The notes: a model not told the origin generated them from the letters alone. Counted from the stretch's first letter, positions 1 through 7,342 are shown. The stretch is 14,121 nt of DNA from Bacillota bacterium (GCA_023412275.1 JAEYNY010000136.1:1-14121), one strand, 5' to 3'. Translations and numbers: made by a program.

Positions 1-226
1 AAAGAGAATGGGTGCTAAGAAGAACCCTTTTTACAGAGTAGTTGTTGCTGATTCAAGATACCCAAGAGACGGTAGATTTATCGAGGAAATCGGTACTTAT
101 AATCCTGTTGTAGAACCAGCTCAGGTCAAAATTGATGCTGAAAAGGCTCAAAAATGGATAAAGAATGGTGCACAACCAACAGATACAGTTAAGTCACTTC
201 TTAAGAAGCAAGGTATTATTGAATAA
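1..226 (+). CDS. rpsP: 30S ribosomal protein S16 (5' end outside the window)
   Basis: This is the C-terminal part of ribosomal protein S16, a small-subunit assembly protein. The reading frame enters from the left edge; the first complete codons give KRMGAKKNPFYRVVVADS, followed by RDGRFIEEIGTYNP, both hallmarks of S16. The ATG at position 8 is an internal methionine of the conserved N-terminal RLKRMG stretch, so about eight residues lie outside the window. The TAA stop is at 224-226. It is the first visible gene of a block with khpA, rimM and trmD, the usual Firmicutes order apart from the missing ylqD. The identification is secure. Confidence 0.97.
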   Translation, partial: KRMGAKKNPFYRVVVADSRYPRDGRFIEEIGTYNPVVEPAQVKIDAEKAQKWIKNGAQPTDTVKSLLKKQGIIE

Positions 227-239
227 TTATCTAAAGCAT

Positions 240-273
240 AAAACAAAGGGGCTAAAAGGCCCTTGTGTTTTAT
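240..273 (+). terminator. Hairpin after rpsP, possible partial terminator
   Basis: AAAACAAAGGG pairs imperfectly with CCCTTGTGTTTT around a short A-rich loop. The 3' side runs into TTTTATTT, a weak T-tract. The downstream genes belong to the same housekeeping block, so this is more likely a leaky terminator or an RNA stability element than a full stop. Confidence 0.45.
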
Positions 274-289
274 TTGGCTGGGTTAGCCT

Positions 290-320
290 CTTTTATTCTC
301 TTACATACTGAGAATAAAGG
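290..320 (+). other. Inverted repeat between rpsP and khpA
   Basis: CTTTTATTCTC (290-300) pairs with GAGAATAAAGG (310-320). This makes an 11-bp stem with one G-U pair and a 9-nt loop. No T-tract follows, so it is not an obvious terminator. It may be a processing or stability hairpin in the transcript. Confidence 0.4.
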
Positions 321-373
321 AATTCATTTAGTTACAATTCGAAAGCCGCTTTAGGCTCATGGAGGCTAATATG

Positions 374-604
374 ATGAAAGAATTACTTGAAAGTATTGCA
401 AGGGCCCTTGTGGATTTTCCGGATGAGGTTTTTGTAAATGAAATTCAGAATGAAAAGTCTATAATTCTTGAGCTCAAAGTTGCAAAAGACGATATGGGCA
501 AGGTTATAGGCAAACAAGGCAGAATTGCCAAAGCAATTAGAACTGTTGTCAAGGCTGCTGCAGTCAAGGATAACAGAAGAGTAGTTGTTGATATCATTCA
601 GTGA
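374..604 (+). CDS. khpA: KH-domain RNA-binding protein KhpA (YlqC family)
   Basis: This is a 76-residue single KH-domain protein. In Firmicutes, KhpA works with KhpB as an RNA chaperone pair that affects cell division and elongation. The KH signature is VIGKQGRIAK at residues 44-53, with the RNA-contacting GxxG loop (GKQG) at 46-49. The start was set from a GGAGG at 361-365. Both ATG 371 (5-nt gap) and ATG 374 (8-nt gap) are possible; 374 gives the family-typical start MKELLESIA. The ATG at 359 overlaps the ribosome site and is unlikely. Its position between rpsP and rimM matches the Bacillus operon. Identification is by motif and by context. Confidence 0.93.
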   Translation: MKELLESIARALVDFPDEVFVNEIQNEKSIILELKVAKDDMGKVIGKQGRIAKAIRTVVKAAAVKDNRRVVVDIIQ

Positions 605-607
605 GAT

Positions 608-626
608 AAGGGGCATAAGCCCCTTT
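608..626 (+). other. GC-rich hairpin between khpA and rimM
   Basis: AAGGGGC (608-614) and GCCCCTT (619-625) form a perfect 7-bp stem with an ATAA loop, four bases after the khpA stop. Only a short T stretch follows. It may be an attenuator or processing site that adjusts rimM-trmD expression. Confidence 0.45.
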
Positions 627-672
627 ACTTGCGTTTGGAAAGTTATATTTTCAGTAAAGGCAAGGTGACAAT

Positions 673-1182
673 ATGCTGGAATATTTGATTGTAGGACAAT
701 TGGTAAATACCCATGGTGTAAAGGGCGAACTAAAGGCAACAGCCCAAACTGATGATCCTCAGAGGTTTAAAAAACTAAAATGGGTTTATATAGATAAAAA
801 TGGCAATCTTGAAAAGTACAATATAAGCGGTGTTAAATTTTTTAAGCAGTTTGTTATAATAAAATTTGATGGCATCGATAGTATTGAAGAAGCTGAAAAG
901 CTAAAGGGTTTTTACATTAAAGTGGACAGAGCAAATGCTGTGAAGCTTCCTAAGAACTCATTTTTTATAGCCGATATTATTGGCCTGAAGGTGTATGACG
1001 AGAACAATCAGCTTCTTGGAGAATTAAAGGATGTAATACAGACAGGCAGTAATGATGTATATGTTGTAAGGGATTCCGGATCAAAAGAGATTCTCATACC
1101 TGCACTAAAGAGCGTTGTGAAAGAAATTTCTATTGAAGAAGGAAAAATTTCAGTTATATTACCGAAAGGACTGCTTGATTAA
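673..1182 (+). CDS. rimM: 16S rRNA processing protein RimM
   Basis: RimM assists maturation of the 30S subunit head and binds ribosomal protein S19. At 169 residues the length is normal. The N-terminal RimM barrel holds VGQLVNTHGVKGELK at about residues 7-21. The C-terminal PRC-barrel begins near FFIADIIGLKVYD (about residue 97) and includes the conserved ILIPALKSVVKEI stretch. An AAGGTGA ribosome site lies about 4 nt before the ATG. The TAA stop overlaps the trmD start by one base (TAATG), so the two are probably translationally coupled, as in other bacteria. Confidence 0.96.
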   Translation: MLEYLIVGQLVNTHGVKGELKATAQTDDPQRFKKLKWVYIDKNGNLEKYNISGVKFFKQFVIIKFDGIDSIEEAEKLKGFYIKVDRANAVKLPKNSFFIADIIGLKVYDENNQLLGELKDVIQTGSNDVYVVRDSGSKEILIPALKSVVKEISIEEGKISVILPKGLLD

Positions 1183-1868
1183 TGAAATTTGACGTACTAA
1201 CGCTGTTTCCGGAATTATTTGTTAGCGTAATGGGGGAAAGCATTATCGGGCGTGCCCAGAAAAACGGCCTTGTTGAAATAAATGCGGTAAATATCAGAGA
1301 TTATTCAAAAGACAAGCACAGAAAAGTGGACGACTATCCTTTTGGTGGAGGCAATGGAATGGTAATGATGTGCCAACCAGTTATAGATGCTTACAATGCG
1401 ATAACAGAAGGAATGGAGCAAAAGCCTAAAGTATTGTACATGAGTCCACAGGGAAAAGTATTAACTCAGGAAATGGCCAAAGAGCTGTCAACACAGAAAC
1501 ATCTGATTCTTTTATGCGGACACTATGAAGGTATAGATGAACGTATAATAGAAGAAATAGTTGACGAAGAAGTTTCTATTGGCGATTATGTCCTGACGGG
1601 CGGTGAGTTGCCGGCTATGGTGCTTATTGATTGTGTAAGCAGGCTTATCCCAGGAGTATTGTCAACAGAAGGGTCTTTCAGTGATGAATCACATTTCAAC
1701 GGACTGTTGGAATATCCTCAGTATACTAGACCTGCAGATTACAATGGAAATAAAGTTCCTGACGTATTGTTGTCAGGACATCATGCCAATATTGAGAAAT
1801 GGCGGATGCAGCAGTCATTGGATAGAACCAGGGAAAAGAGACCTGATTTATATGAGAAATTTAAATAA
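1182..1868 (+). CDS. trmD: tRNA (guanine-N1-)-methyltransferase TrmD
   Basis: TrmD methylates G37 of tRNAs with SAM and so prevents +1 frameshifting. It is a homodimeric SPOUT enzyme with a trefoil knot. At 228 residues it is slightly short but intact. Visible motifs are DDYPFGGGNGM (50-60), LCGHYEGIDER (111-121), SIGDYVLTGGELP (132-144) in the knot, and the SFSDESH segment near 165-171 that carries the catalytic aspartate (about D168). The ATG shares its A with the rimM stop. In Bacillus the next gene is rplS; here a terminator and about 12 kb of other genes intervene. Confidence 0.97.
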   Translation: MKFDVLTLFPELFVSVMGESIIGRAQKNGLVEINAVNIRDYSKDKHRKVDDYPFGGGNGMVMMCQPVIDAYNAITEGMEQKPKVLYMSPQGKVLTQEMAKELSTQKHLILLCGHYEGIDERIIEEIVDEEVSIGDYVLTGGELPAMVLIDCVSRLIPGVLSTEGSFSDESHFNGLLEYPQYTRPADYNGNKVPDVLLSGHHANIEKWRMQQSLDRTREKRPDLYEKFK

Positions 1869-1889
1869 TAATATTACTTTATACAGATG

Positions 1890-1929
1890 AAAGCATTCCT
1901 TATAATTAAGAGGAGTGCTTTTTGTTTTT
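1890..1929 (+). terminator. Intrinsic terminator after trmD
   Basis: AAAGCATTCCT (1890-1900) pairs with AGGAGTGCTTT (1911-1921), an 11-bp stem with one G-U pair. The T-rich tail TTTGTTTTTG follows. It closes the rpsP-trmD transcript about 20 nt after the stop codon. Confidence 0.85.
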
Positions 1930-1948
1930 GAATAATTTGATATATCTA

Positions 1949-1977
1949 TTGACAAATAATTCAAGTCGTAATATACT
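1949..1977 (+). promoter_or_regulatory. Sigma-A-type promoter for the accessory cluster
   Basis: TTGACA at 1949-1954 and TATACT at 1972-1977 are separated by exactly 17 nt. The promoter lies right after the trmD terminator and about 80 nt before the first small gene. The predicted start site is near 1984. Confidence 0.8.
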
Positions 1978-2008
1978 ATCAATAACATATCAAACATATA
2001 TGAATAAT

Positions 2009-2028
2009 AATAATACTAGGAATTATTT
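2009..2028 (+). promoter_or_regulatory. Possible operator downstream of the cluster promoter
   Basis: A 6-bp inverted repeat, AATAAT (2009-2014) and ATTATT (2022-2027), flanks TAGGA, about 25 nt after the predicted transcription start. This is where a repressor would sit. The element TAGGAATTATTT (2017-2028) recurs with one change upstream of the metQ-like gene (8874-8885). A sulfur-responsive Rrf2-type repressor such as CymR is conceivable, but I cannot confirm a consensus match. Confidence 0.25.
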
Positions 2029-2055
2029 TTAAGAAATTAAAAAGGTGGTGCTATT

Positions 2056-2226
2056 ATGGGTCAACATCAGCAGAATATTGAGCAATCGAAGGTACCAATC
2101 TCAGAACAAGATATTCAAAAGTTATTTGATATGGCCAAATCACTAAGGTATGGCTCAATCACTCTGGTTTTTCAGGACGGAAATCTGATACAACTTGAAA
2201 AAAATGAAAAAGTTAGGGTAAAATAA
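2056..2226 (+). CDS. Small YezD-type (DUF2292) protein, 56 aa
   Basis: This 56-residue protein starts at an ATG preceded 7 nt upstream by the strong ribosome site AAGGTGG (2042-2048). The C-terminal half, LRYGSITLVFQDGNLIQLEK, has the pattern of YezD/DUF2292 proteins: a helix, then a YGS turn and two beta strands ending in Q-x-E-K. The molecular function of this family is not known to me. From memory, members are often encoded near sulfate or organosulfur uptake genes, which would fit this neighbourhood. It is the first gene after the 1949 promoter and is separated from the NifB-like gene by a terminator-like hairpin. Confidence 0.75.
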   Translation: MGQHQQNIEQSKVPISEQDIQKLFDMAKSLRYGSITLVFQDGNLIQLEKNEKVRVK

Positions 2227-2283
2227 TTTTTGTTACATACTTATTTTTAATGATATAGATTTAGTTGACTAAAAGAATTAGAG

Positions 2284-2324
2284 GCTAAGTTAAAACCATT
2301 GTTGGTTTTTGCTTGGCTTTTTTT
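2284..2324 (+). terminator. Terminator or attenuator between the YezD-type gene and the NifB-like gene
   Basis: GCTAAG (2284-2289) pairs with CTTGGC (2312-2317). Inside that, AAAACC (2292-2297) pairs with GGTTTT (2304-2309). A run of seven T follows from 2318. This is a complete intrinsic terminator about 30 nt before the NifB-like start. I see no convincing promoter after it, so the downstream genes probably depend on read-through or on a promoter before it; TTGTTA at 2230 with TATAGA at 2254 is a weak candidate. Confidence 0.7.
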
Positions 2325-2354
2325 ATTGTATATAAACAAAAAGGGGGCGGCACT

Positions 2355-3258
2355 ATGACAAACTGCTGCAAGGTTGAAGAAGTTCAAACTAATCAAAAAT
2401 TTACTCATCTTTTGGGAAAACACCCGTGTTTTAGTGAAAGGGCACATTTTAAATACGGAAGAATCCATTTGCCTGTTAGTCCTACATGTAACATTCAGTG
2501 TAAATTCTGCAAAAGATGTATAAATAAAATTGAAAATAGACCTGGAGTTGCAGCAAAAGTACTTACTCCTAAGGAAGCGGTTAAAATAGTAGCTAAAGCT
2601 TTGAAACTTTGCCCTGAAATAAGTGTAAGTGGGTATTGCAGGCCCAGGAGAAACACTTGCTACAGCATATGCTATTGAGACTTTTGAAATGTTGGATACT
2701 GAATACCCTGATTTAATTAAATGCCTTAGTACAAACGGTCTCATGCTTGACAAATACTCAGAAAGAATTGTTAGTGCAGGTATAAAAACTGTGTCGGTTA
2801 CAGTAAATGCTGTTGAGCCGGAAATTCTGCAGAATATATGTACCGGAATATATTGGAACGGAAGTTATTTAAAGGACTATGAGGGAGCTGAAAAGCTCAT
2901 ACAAGAGCAATTAAAGGGAATAGAAAAACTAAGCAGCAAAGGTATAGCTGTAAAGGTAAATACTGTACTGATACCGGATTTAAATTATGAACATATTGAA
3001 GAAATTGCACGGGTTGTGTCCAATGCCGGGGCATCCATTATGAATATAATTCCACTTATTCCACAGCATGAAATGAAAAGTTTCAGACCACCTGATTGCA
3101 ATGAGTTGAACAATGCAAGAGAATGGACAGAAAAATATCTGAATGTATTCAGACATTGCAGGCAATGTAGGGCAGATGCATGTGGTGTTCCAGGGAAAGG
3201 CAAAGAGCTTAGTAGTCTTCTCTATGATTCTCCCGTGGAAACCTTTTCCCATGGCTAA
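2355..3258 (+). pseudogene. NifB-like radical SAM cofactor maturase, split by a frameshift
   Basis: NifB fuses two Fe4S4 clusters with SAM-derived carbide into the Fe8S9C precursor of nitrogenase cofactors. The ATG at 2355 follows AAAAGGGGGCGG. The first 91 codons carry HPCFSERAH and the radical SAM motif CNIQCKFC (C45, C49, C52). The frame then runs to a false stop at 2678. The rest continues in the next frame from 2629 with GIAGPGETLA, ICTGIYWNG and C-terminal HCRQCRADAC, ending at 3258. Removing one A at 2627/2628 restores a contiguous protein of 300 residues, a normal length for NifB without a fused NifX domain. All expected cluster cysteines are then present. It is either a recent pseudogene or a sequence error; a functional GTG restart at 2629 lacks a ribosome site. 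Confidence 0.85.
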
Positions 3259-3286
3259 TGAGTAAACAATGAATCGGGAGGCTAAT

Positions 3287-3634
3287 ATGACTTATAAAAT
3301 AGCAATAGCCAGCAGTGACGGTAAGGTAGTAAATCAGCATTTCGGCCACTGCAGGCAGTTTTTGATATTTGAGAATGATGAAACGGGTAGATGGAAGTTT
3401 GTTGAAAGAAGAAACACGTTTCCTGCCTGCAAAGCGGGAGAGCACAGTGAAGTATCAATGCAGTATGTCGTGACACTACTGGAAGACTGTAAAGCGGTGG
3501 CAGCTGCACAAATAGGTTTAGGTGCCGTTCAGGCTCTGACGTTGGCGAAAGTAAGGGCCTTTTGCGCTGTAGGTCTTATAGAACAGGTTCTTGAAAAAGT
3601 TAATGAAACTTTAAATATAAATATAGAAAGCTAA
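3287..3634 (+). CDS. NifX/NafY-type iron-molybdenum-cofactor-binding domain protein
   Basis: This 115-residue protein consists of one dinitrogenase iron-molybdenum cofactor biosynthesis domain, the family of NifX, NafY and the NifB C-terminus. These bind or carry nitrogenase cofactor precursors. Recognisable are IAIASSDGKVVNQHFGHC at residues 5-22, FLIFE, PACKAGEH and the later DCKAVAAAQIG segment. The start at 3287 was chosen because GGGAGG (3276-3281) lies 5 nt upstream; the in-frame ATG at 3269 precedes that site and is unlikely. It sits between the NifB-like and NifH-like genes, so a role in cofactor handling for this reductase is the natural inference. A short relic of a second copy lies at 9809. 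Confidence 0.88.
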   Translation: MTYKIAIASSDGKVVNQHFGHCRQFLIFENDETGRWKFVERRNTFPACKAGEHSEVSMQYVVTLLEDCKAVAAAQIGLGAVQALTLAKVRAFCAVGLIEQVLEKVNETLNINIES

Positions 3635-3651
3635 ATATTGGGAGGTTAAAA

Positions 3652-4530
3652 ATGGCTAAAAAAATCAAACAAATTGCAATTTATGGTAAAGGGGGTATTG
3701 GCAAATCCACTACAACTTCAAATATAAGTGCCGCTCTTTCGGCGGCAGGATACAAGGTAATGCAGTTTGGTTGCGACCCCAAGAGTGATTCAACAAATAC
3801 ACTGAGGGGAGGAAACTACATCCCCACGGTTTTAGACACTCTTAGAGAAAAAAACACAGTAAAGGCTCACGAGGTTATTTTTGAAGGATTTAACGGTATT
3901 TACTGCGTAGAGGCAGGGGGCCCGGCTCCGGGTGTGGGATGTGCCGGAAGAGGTATTATTACAGCGGTTCAGCTATTCAAACAGCAGAATATTTTTGAAG
4001 AACTTGATTTGGATTTTGTTATATATGATGTTCTTGGAGATGTTGTTTGTGGCGGTTTCGCTGTCCCAATAAGAGAAGGGATTGCCGAACATGTTTTCAC
4101 CGTTTCTTCAGCTGATTTTATGGCAGTTTACGCAGCTAACAACCTGTTTAAGGGAATACATAAGTATTCCAATTCAGGGGGAGCCTTACTTGGCGGTGTC
4201 ATAGCAAATTCTATAAATGCACCTTATGCAAAAGATATTATCGACGATTTTGCAAAACAAACTCGTACACAGGTAGTTGAATATGTACCAAGGTCGGTAA
4301 CAGTAACTCAAAGTGAATTACAAGGAAAAACCACCATCGAGGCTGCCCCTGACTCGCAACAGGCCAAAATATATAAAGCTTTAGCTGCTAAAATTGCAGG
4401 ACATGAGGAGTCAAAGGTACCATCACCACTGGATGTGAAGGAACTTAGAAATTGGGCTGCAAAGTGGGGGGATTATTTGCTGGCCCTTGAAACAGGTGAA
4501 ATCAGGACGGAAGCAGCAGGAAATCTATAA
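3652..4530 (+). CDS. NifH-like ATP-dependent reductase iron protein
   Basis: This homodimeric iron protein passes electrons one at a time to the catalytic component, driven by MgATP hydrolysis. At 292 residues it has the normal NifH length. Visible are the P-loop GKGGIGKST (12-20), the switch I region GCDPKSDST (40-48), the cluster cysteines C97 (in GVGCAGRG) and C133 (in DVLGDVVCGGF), and Arg100, the ADP-ribosylation site of classical NifH. All are intact, so the protein should be functional. GGGAGG lies 6 nt before the ATG. The downstream partners are NifD/K-like but not typical of N2-fixing enzymes, and no NifE or NifN is present. It is therefore best called a nitrogenase-like reductase component, with MarH as the closest role I can name. 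Chlorophyllide-reductase BchL/X and CfbC are less likely in this setting. Confidence 0.92.
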   Translation: MAKKIKQIAIYGKGGIGKSTTTSNISAALSAAGYKVMQFGCDPKSDSTNTLRGGNYIPTVLDTLREKNTVKAHEVIFEGFNGIYCVEAGGPAPGVGCAGRGIITAVQLFKQQNIFEELDLDFVIYDVLGDVVCGGFAVPIREGIAEHVFTVSSADFMAVYAANNLFKGIHKYSNSGGALLGGVIANSINAPYAKDIIDDFAKQTRTQVVEYVPRSVTVTQSELQGKTTIEAAPDSQQAKIYKALAAKIAGHEESKVPSPLDVKELRNWAAKWGDYLLALETGEIRTEAAGNL

Positions 4531-4548
4531 TAAAGGAGACTGGAAAAA

Positions 4549-6030
4549 TTGAGCAACATAAATATAAAAAGCCCGGAGGTTCAGGTAAGAGAAGTTCGTT
4601 TAGGTTCCATAACGGGATTTGAAGGAACAGCCGGAGAGCTTATAAGGTGTGCCAGAGCAGGCAATTTGCAGGATAAATCAAGAAGCTTCAGTCAGTGTAT
4701 GGGCTGCAGCTCCAGGAATGCATTCTGCCAACTGTCAATGATAAAAGATGCAGTTGTTATTAATCATGCACCAGTAGGTTGCTCGGGGGATTTTTTTGGC
4801 TTCAATTTCACATACCGGGTAGGGCAAATGGAAAGAGATCTGCCTCCTGCAATAGGCAGATATTTTAATACAAATATCGAAGAAAAAGATACTATTTTCG
4901 GAGCTACCCAAAAGCTTGAAGCAACTATAAGGGAGGTATATACAAGACTTAAGCCAAATGCTGTTTTCATAACTACCTCATGTGCATCTTCAATCATAGG
5001 TGATGATGTCGAGTCAGTTGCCAACAATTTGACTGATGAACTTGGAATCCCTGTAGTGGCTTGTTTCTGCGAAGGATTCAGGTCTAAAATATGGACTACG
5101 GGCTTTGATTCTGCTTACCATTCTATAGTACGTAAAATAGTAAAGCCACCAAGAAAAAAAAGTAACAAGGTTAACATAATCAACTTTTGGGGTTCTCATA
5201 TTTTTGACGAGCTTTTAAAGCCCTTGGGCTACGAACCTAACTACATAGTACCATTTTCAACTATTGCAGATTTGGAATACATATCGGAGGCAGCTGCAAC
5301 CATTCAGATATGCCCTACTCTGGGAACTTATTTCGGGGCTGCCTTAGAGGAAATATACGGGGTACCTGAAATTAAGGCACCTCCGGCATATGGTATTAAC
5401 GGTACTGATAACTGGATGAGAGAATTGGGAAAGGTACTGAACAGACAGGAAGAGGTAGAAGAAATAATCGTGAAAGAGCATATAAGAGTTATTCCCATTC
5501 TTGACGAATACAGAGATAAATTGAAGGGTAAAACAGCTTACGTTACAGCCGGAGCATCCCATGGGCACGCTTTGATTGCTCTCTTAAGAGAGCTTGGGTT
5601 ATCTGTGCAAGGGGCGGCCATATTCCACCATGACCCTGTTTACGATAATGGTGAGCCTGATACTGACACTCTGTTGCATACAATAAACACATATGGGGAT
5701 GTGCATAATTACAATGTCTGCAATAAGCAGGCTTTTGAACTTGTGAATATTCTAAACAGGTTGAGGCCGGATATTATGATTGCAAGACATGGGGGAATGA
5801 CGCTGTGGGGAGCAAAGCTGGGAATACCTACATTACTTATAGGAGATGAACAATTTGGCTTCGGATATCAGGGGGTTCTTAATTACGCTGAAAGAATATT
5901 AGAGACACTTGATAACAGAGAATTTGTTTCAAATTTAGCAAAACACAGCTCAATGCCATATACAAAATGGTGGCTTGAGCAGAACCCATTTTCATTTCTC
6001 GGAGGTAATGTACATGTTGAAGTTTATTGA
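4549..6030 (+). CDS. NifD-like catalytic subunit of a nitrogenase-like reductase
   Basis: This is the alpha-type subunit of a nitrogenase-like reductase, 493 residues. Translation starts at a TTG, 9 nt after AAAGGAGA (4532-4539); no better ATG is available. Candidate P-cluster ligands are C53 (or C50), C78 in PVGCSGD and C145 in TTSCASSIIGDDV. C255 in IQICPTLGTY aligns by eye with the cofactor-binding Cys275 of Azotobacter NifD. The His442 position reads Q441 (GYQG for YHG), and the His195 region looks altered around Y190-H191. This argues against a classical N2-reducing FeMo active site while allowing a NifB-type cluster. It overlaps the NifK-like gene by 17 bp. Methylthio-alkane reductase subunit MarD is the best functional analogue, by inference. 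Confidence 0.85.
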   Translation: MSNINIKSPEVQVREVRLGSITGFEGTAGELIRCARAGNLQDKSRSFSQCMGCSSRNAFCQLSMIKDAVVINHAPVGCSGDFFGFNFTYRVGQMERDLPPAIGRYFNTNIEEKDTIFGATQKLEATIREVYTRLKPNAVFITTSCASSIIGDDVESVANNLTDELGIPVVACFCEGFRSKIWTTGFDSAYHSIVRKIVKPPRKKSNKVNIINFWGSHIFDELLKPLGYEPNYIVPFSTIADLEYISEAAATIQICPTLGTYFGAALEEIYGVPEIKAPPAYGINGTDNWMRELGKVLNRQEEVEEIIVKEHIRVIPILDEYRDKLKGKTAYVTAGASHGHALIALLRELGLSVQGAAIFHHDPVYDNGEPDTDTLLHTINTYGDVHNYNVCNKQAFELVNILNRLRPDIMIARHGGMTLWGAKLGIPTLLIGDEQFGFGYQGVLNYAERILETLDNREFVSNLAKHSSMPYTKWWLEQNPFSFLGGNVHVEVY

Positions 6031-7330
6031 ACAGCCAAGATATTCGTGTGCCATAGGAGCTCAGCAGACAGTTGTTGCCATTAAAAGAGGTGTTCCCATT
6101 TTGCACGCTGGCCCGGGCTGCAGTGCCAAGGTAAGCGATATTATTGGCCAGGGAGAAGGCTATGCAGGAGGAAATAACATTCCATGTACAAATGCCGGTG
6201 AAGCAGATGTGGTATACGGTGGAGAAGAAAGACTGAGAAATGTAATTGACGGAGCATTAAAGGTAATGGACGGCGATCTGTATGTTGTACTTACAGGATG
6301 TACCTCTGATATTGTGGGTGACGATGTGGGAAGAGTTACGGCAGAGTACCAACAGCAGGGAAAGCCTATCCTATTTGCTGAAACAGGAGGTTTCAAGAGC
6401 AATAATTATGTAAGTCATGAAGTAGTTGTAAATGCGATAATCGACCAGTATGTTAACAACAATTATAAAGGGGAAAAGACCCAAAAAAATCTGGTAAATG
6501 TTTTTACAACGGTTCCATATCAGGATCCATACTGGAATGGCAATCTTGAAGAACTCAAAAGAATCCTTGAAGGTATTGGACTTAAAGTAAACATACTTTT
6601 CGGAAATGAATCCAAGGGAGTTAGTGAGTGGAAAACAATTCCCCAAGCGGAATTTAACATACTTGCAGGCGCATGGACAGGTCTCGGAATAGTAAAGCAT
6701 CTGGAAGAAAAATACAAAACACCCTATTTGCATTTCCCATATCTTCCTATCGGGGGTATAGAGACAACAAGATTTTTAAGAGAAGTTGTGGAATTTGGTA
6801 ATCTCGACAAGTCAAAGGCAGAGGTCTTTATAAAAAGTGAAGAAGAAAAATACTATTCATTCATTGAAAGAACGGCTGATTTTATGCTGGAATTCAGATA
6901 TGGCCTTCCAAGGAGATTCTATACCATACTTGATGCATCATATTCTTTGGGTTTCTCAAAGTTTCTGCTCAATGAACTTGGAATAATTCCTGCAAAACAA
7001 TTTATTATTGATGATACTCCCGAAATATATAGGAAGCAGATTGAACAACAGTTTTTAAAAATATCTGACTTTAGGACTGCAGCAGTGTCCTTTTCAATAG
7101 ACGGGGGAGAAATTCAAAATGAAATCCGGCAGGAACAACAAAAAAACAGAGCTTTAATTTTGGGGAGCGGATGGGACAGAGATTTGGCAAACGATATAAA
7201 AGCCGACCTCCTTATTGTCAGTGCACCTGTTACATACCGCTTGATTCTGAATTGCGGTTATGCAGGTTACAGAGGCGGACTCAGGGCAATCGAGGATATA
7301 TATGACAGAGTTCTGAACACCTACAGGTAA
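6014..7330 (+). CDS. NifK-like subunit of a nitrogenase-like reductase
   Basis: This beta-type partner of the NifD-like protein should form the alpha2-beta2 core and share the P-cluster. With the chosen start it has 438 residues. The start at ATG 6014 lies 8 nt after GGAGG (6001-6005); ATG 6008 is too close, and the upstream frame from 5975 is embedded in the NifD-like gene. Candidate P-cluster ligands are C12 (RYSCAIGAQQ), C36 (GPGCSAK) and C96 (LTGCTSDIVGDDVG). The N-terminus lacks the roughly 58 residues that precede the first ligand in Azotobacter NifK. Further family segments are ETGGFKSN and HFPYLPIGGIETTRFLREV. Overlap with the upstream gene suggests coupled synthesis in a 1:1 ratio. 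Function is inferred as for the NifD-like subunit. Confidence 0.85.
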   Translation: MLKFIEQPRYSCAIGAQQTVVAIKRGVPILHAGPGCSAKVSDIIGQGEGYAGGNNIPCTNAGEADVVYGGEERLRNVIDGALKVMDGDLYVVLTGCTSDIVGDDVGRVTAEYQQQGKPILFAETGGFKSNNYVSHEVVVNAIIDQYVNNNYKGEKTQKNLVNVFTTVPYQDPYWNGNLEELKRILEGIGLKVNILFGNESKGVSEWKTIPQAEFNILAGAWTGLGIVKHLEEKYKTPYLHFPYLPIGGIETTRFLREVVEFGNLDKSKAEVFIKSEEEKYYSFIERTADFMLEFRYGLPRRFYTILDASYSLGFSKFLLNELGIIPAKQFIIDDTPEIYRKQIEQQFLKISDFRTAAVSFSIDGGEIQNEIRQEQQKNRALILGSGWDRDLANDIKADLLIVSAPVTYRLILNCGYAGYRGGLRAIEDIYDRVLNTYR

Positions 7331-7342
7331 GGTGGTGATTTC

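Noticed and set aside
383..739. Minus-strand open frame over khpA and rimM
   Set aside because: It is a shadow of well-supported plus-strand genes, with no ribosome site or recognisable family. The other minus-strand frames were dropped for the same reason.
1978..2355. SAM or T-box riboswitch ahead of the sulfur cluster
   Set aside because: I looked for S-box and T-box core sequences in the leader stretches and saw none; only simple hairpins are present.
2616..2640. Programmed +1 frameshift in the NifB-like gene
   Set aside because: No known shift signal such as a stop codon with an upstream Shine-Dalgarno element or a classic slippery codon is present. Not excluded, but a mutation or read error is simpler.
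3652..7330. Classical molybdenum nitrogenase (nifHDK)
   Set aside because: There is no nifE, nifN or nifV, the FeMo-cofactor histidine position reads glutamine, the K subunit is short at its N-terminus, and the neighbours are sulfur genes.
3652..7330. Tetrapyrrole reductase (Bch/Chl or CfbCD type)
   Set aside because: No tetrapyrrole or coenzyme F430 genes are nearby. A NifB-like and a NifX-like gene accompany the set, and both subunits keep P-cluster cysteines plus a candidate cofactor cysteine.
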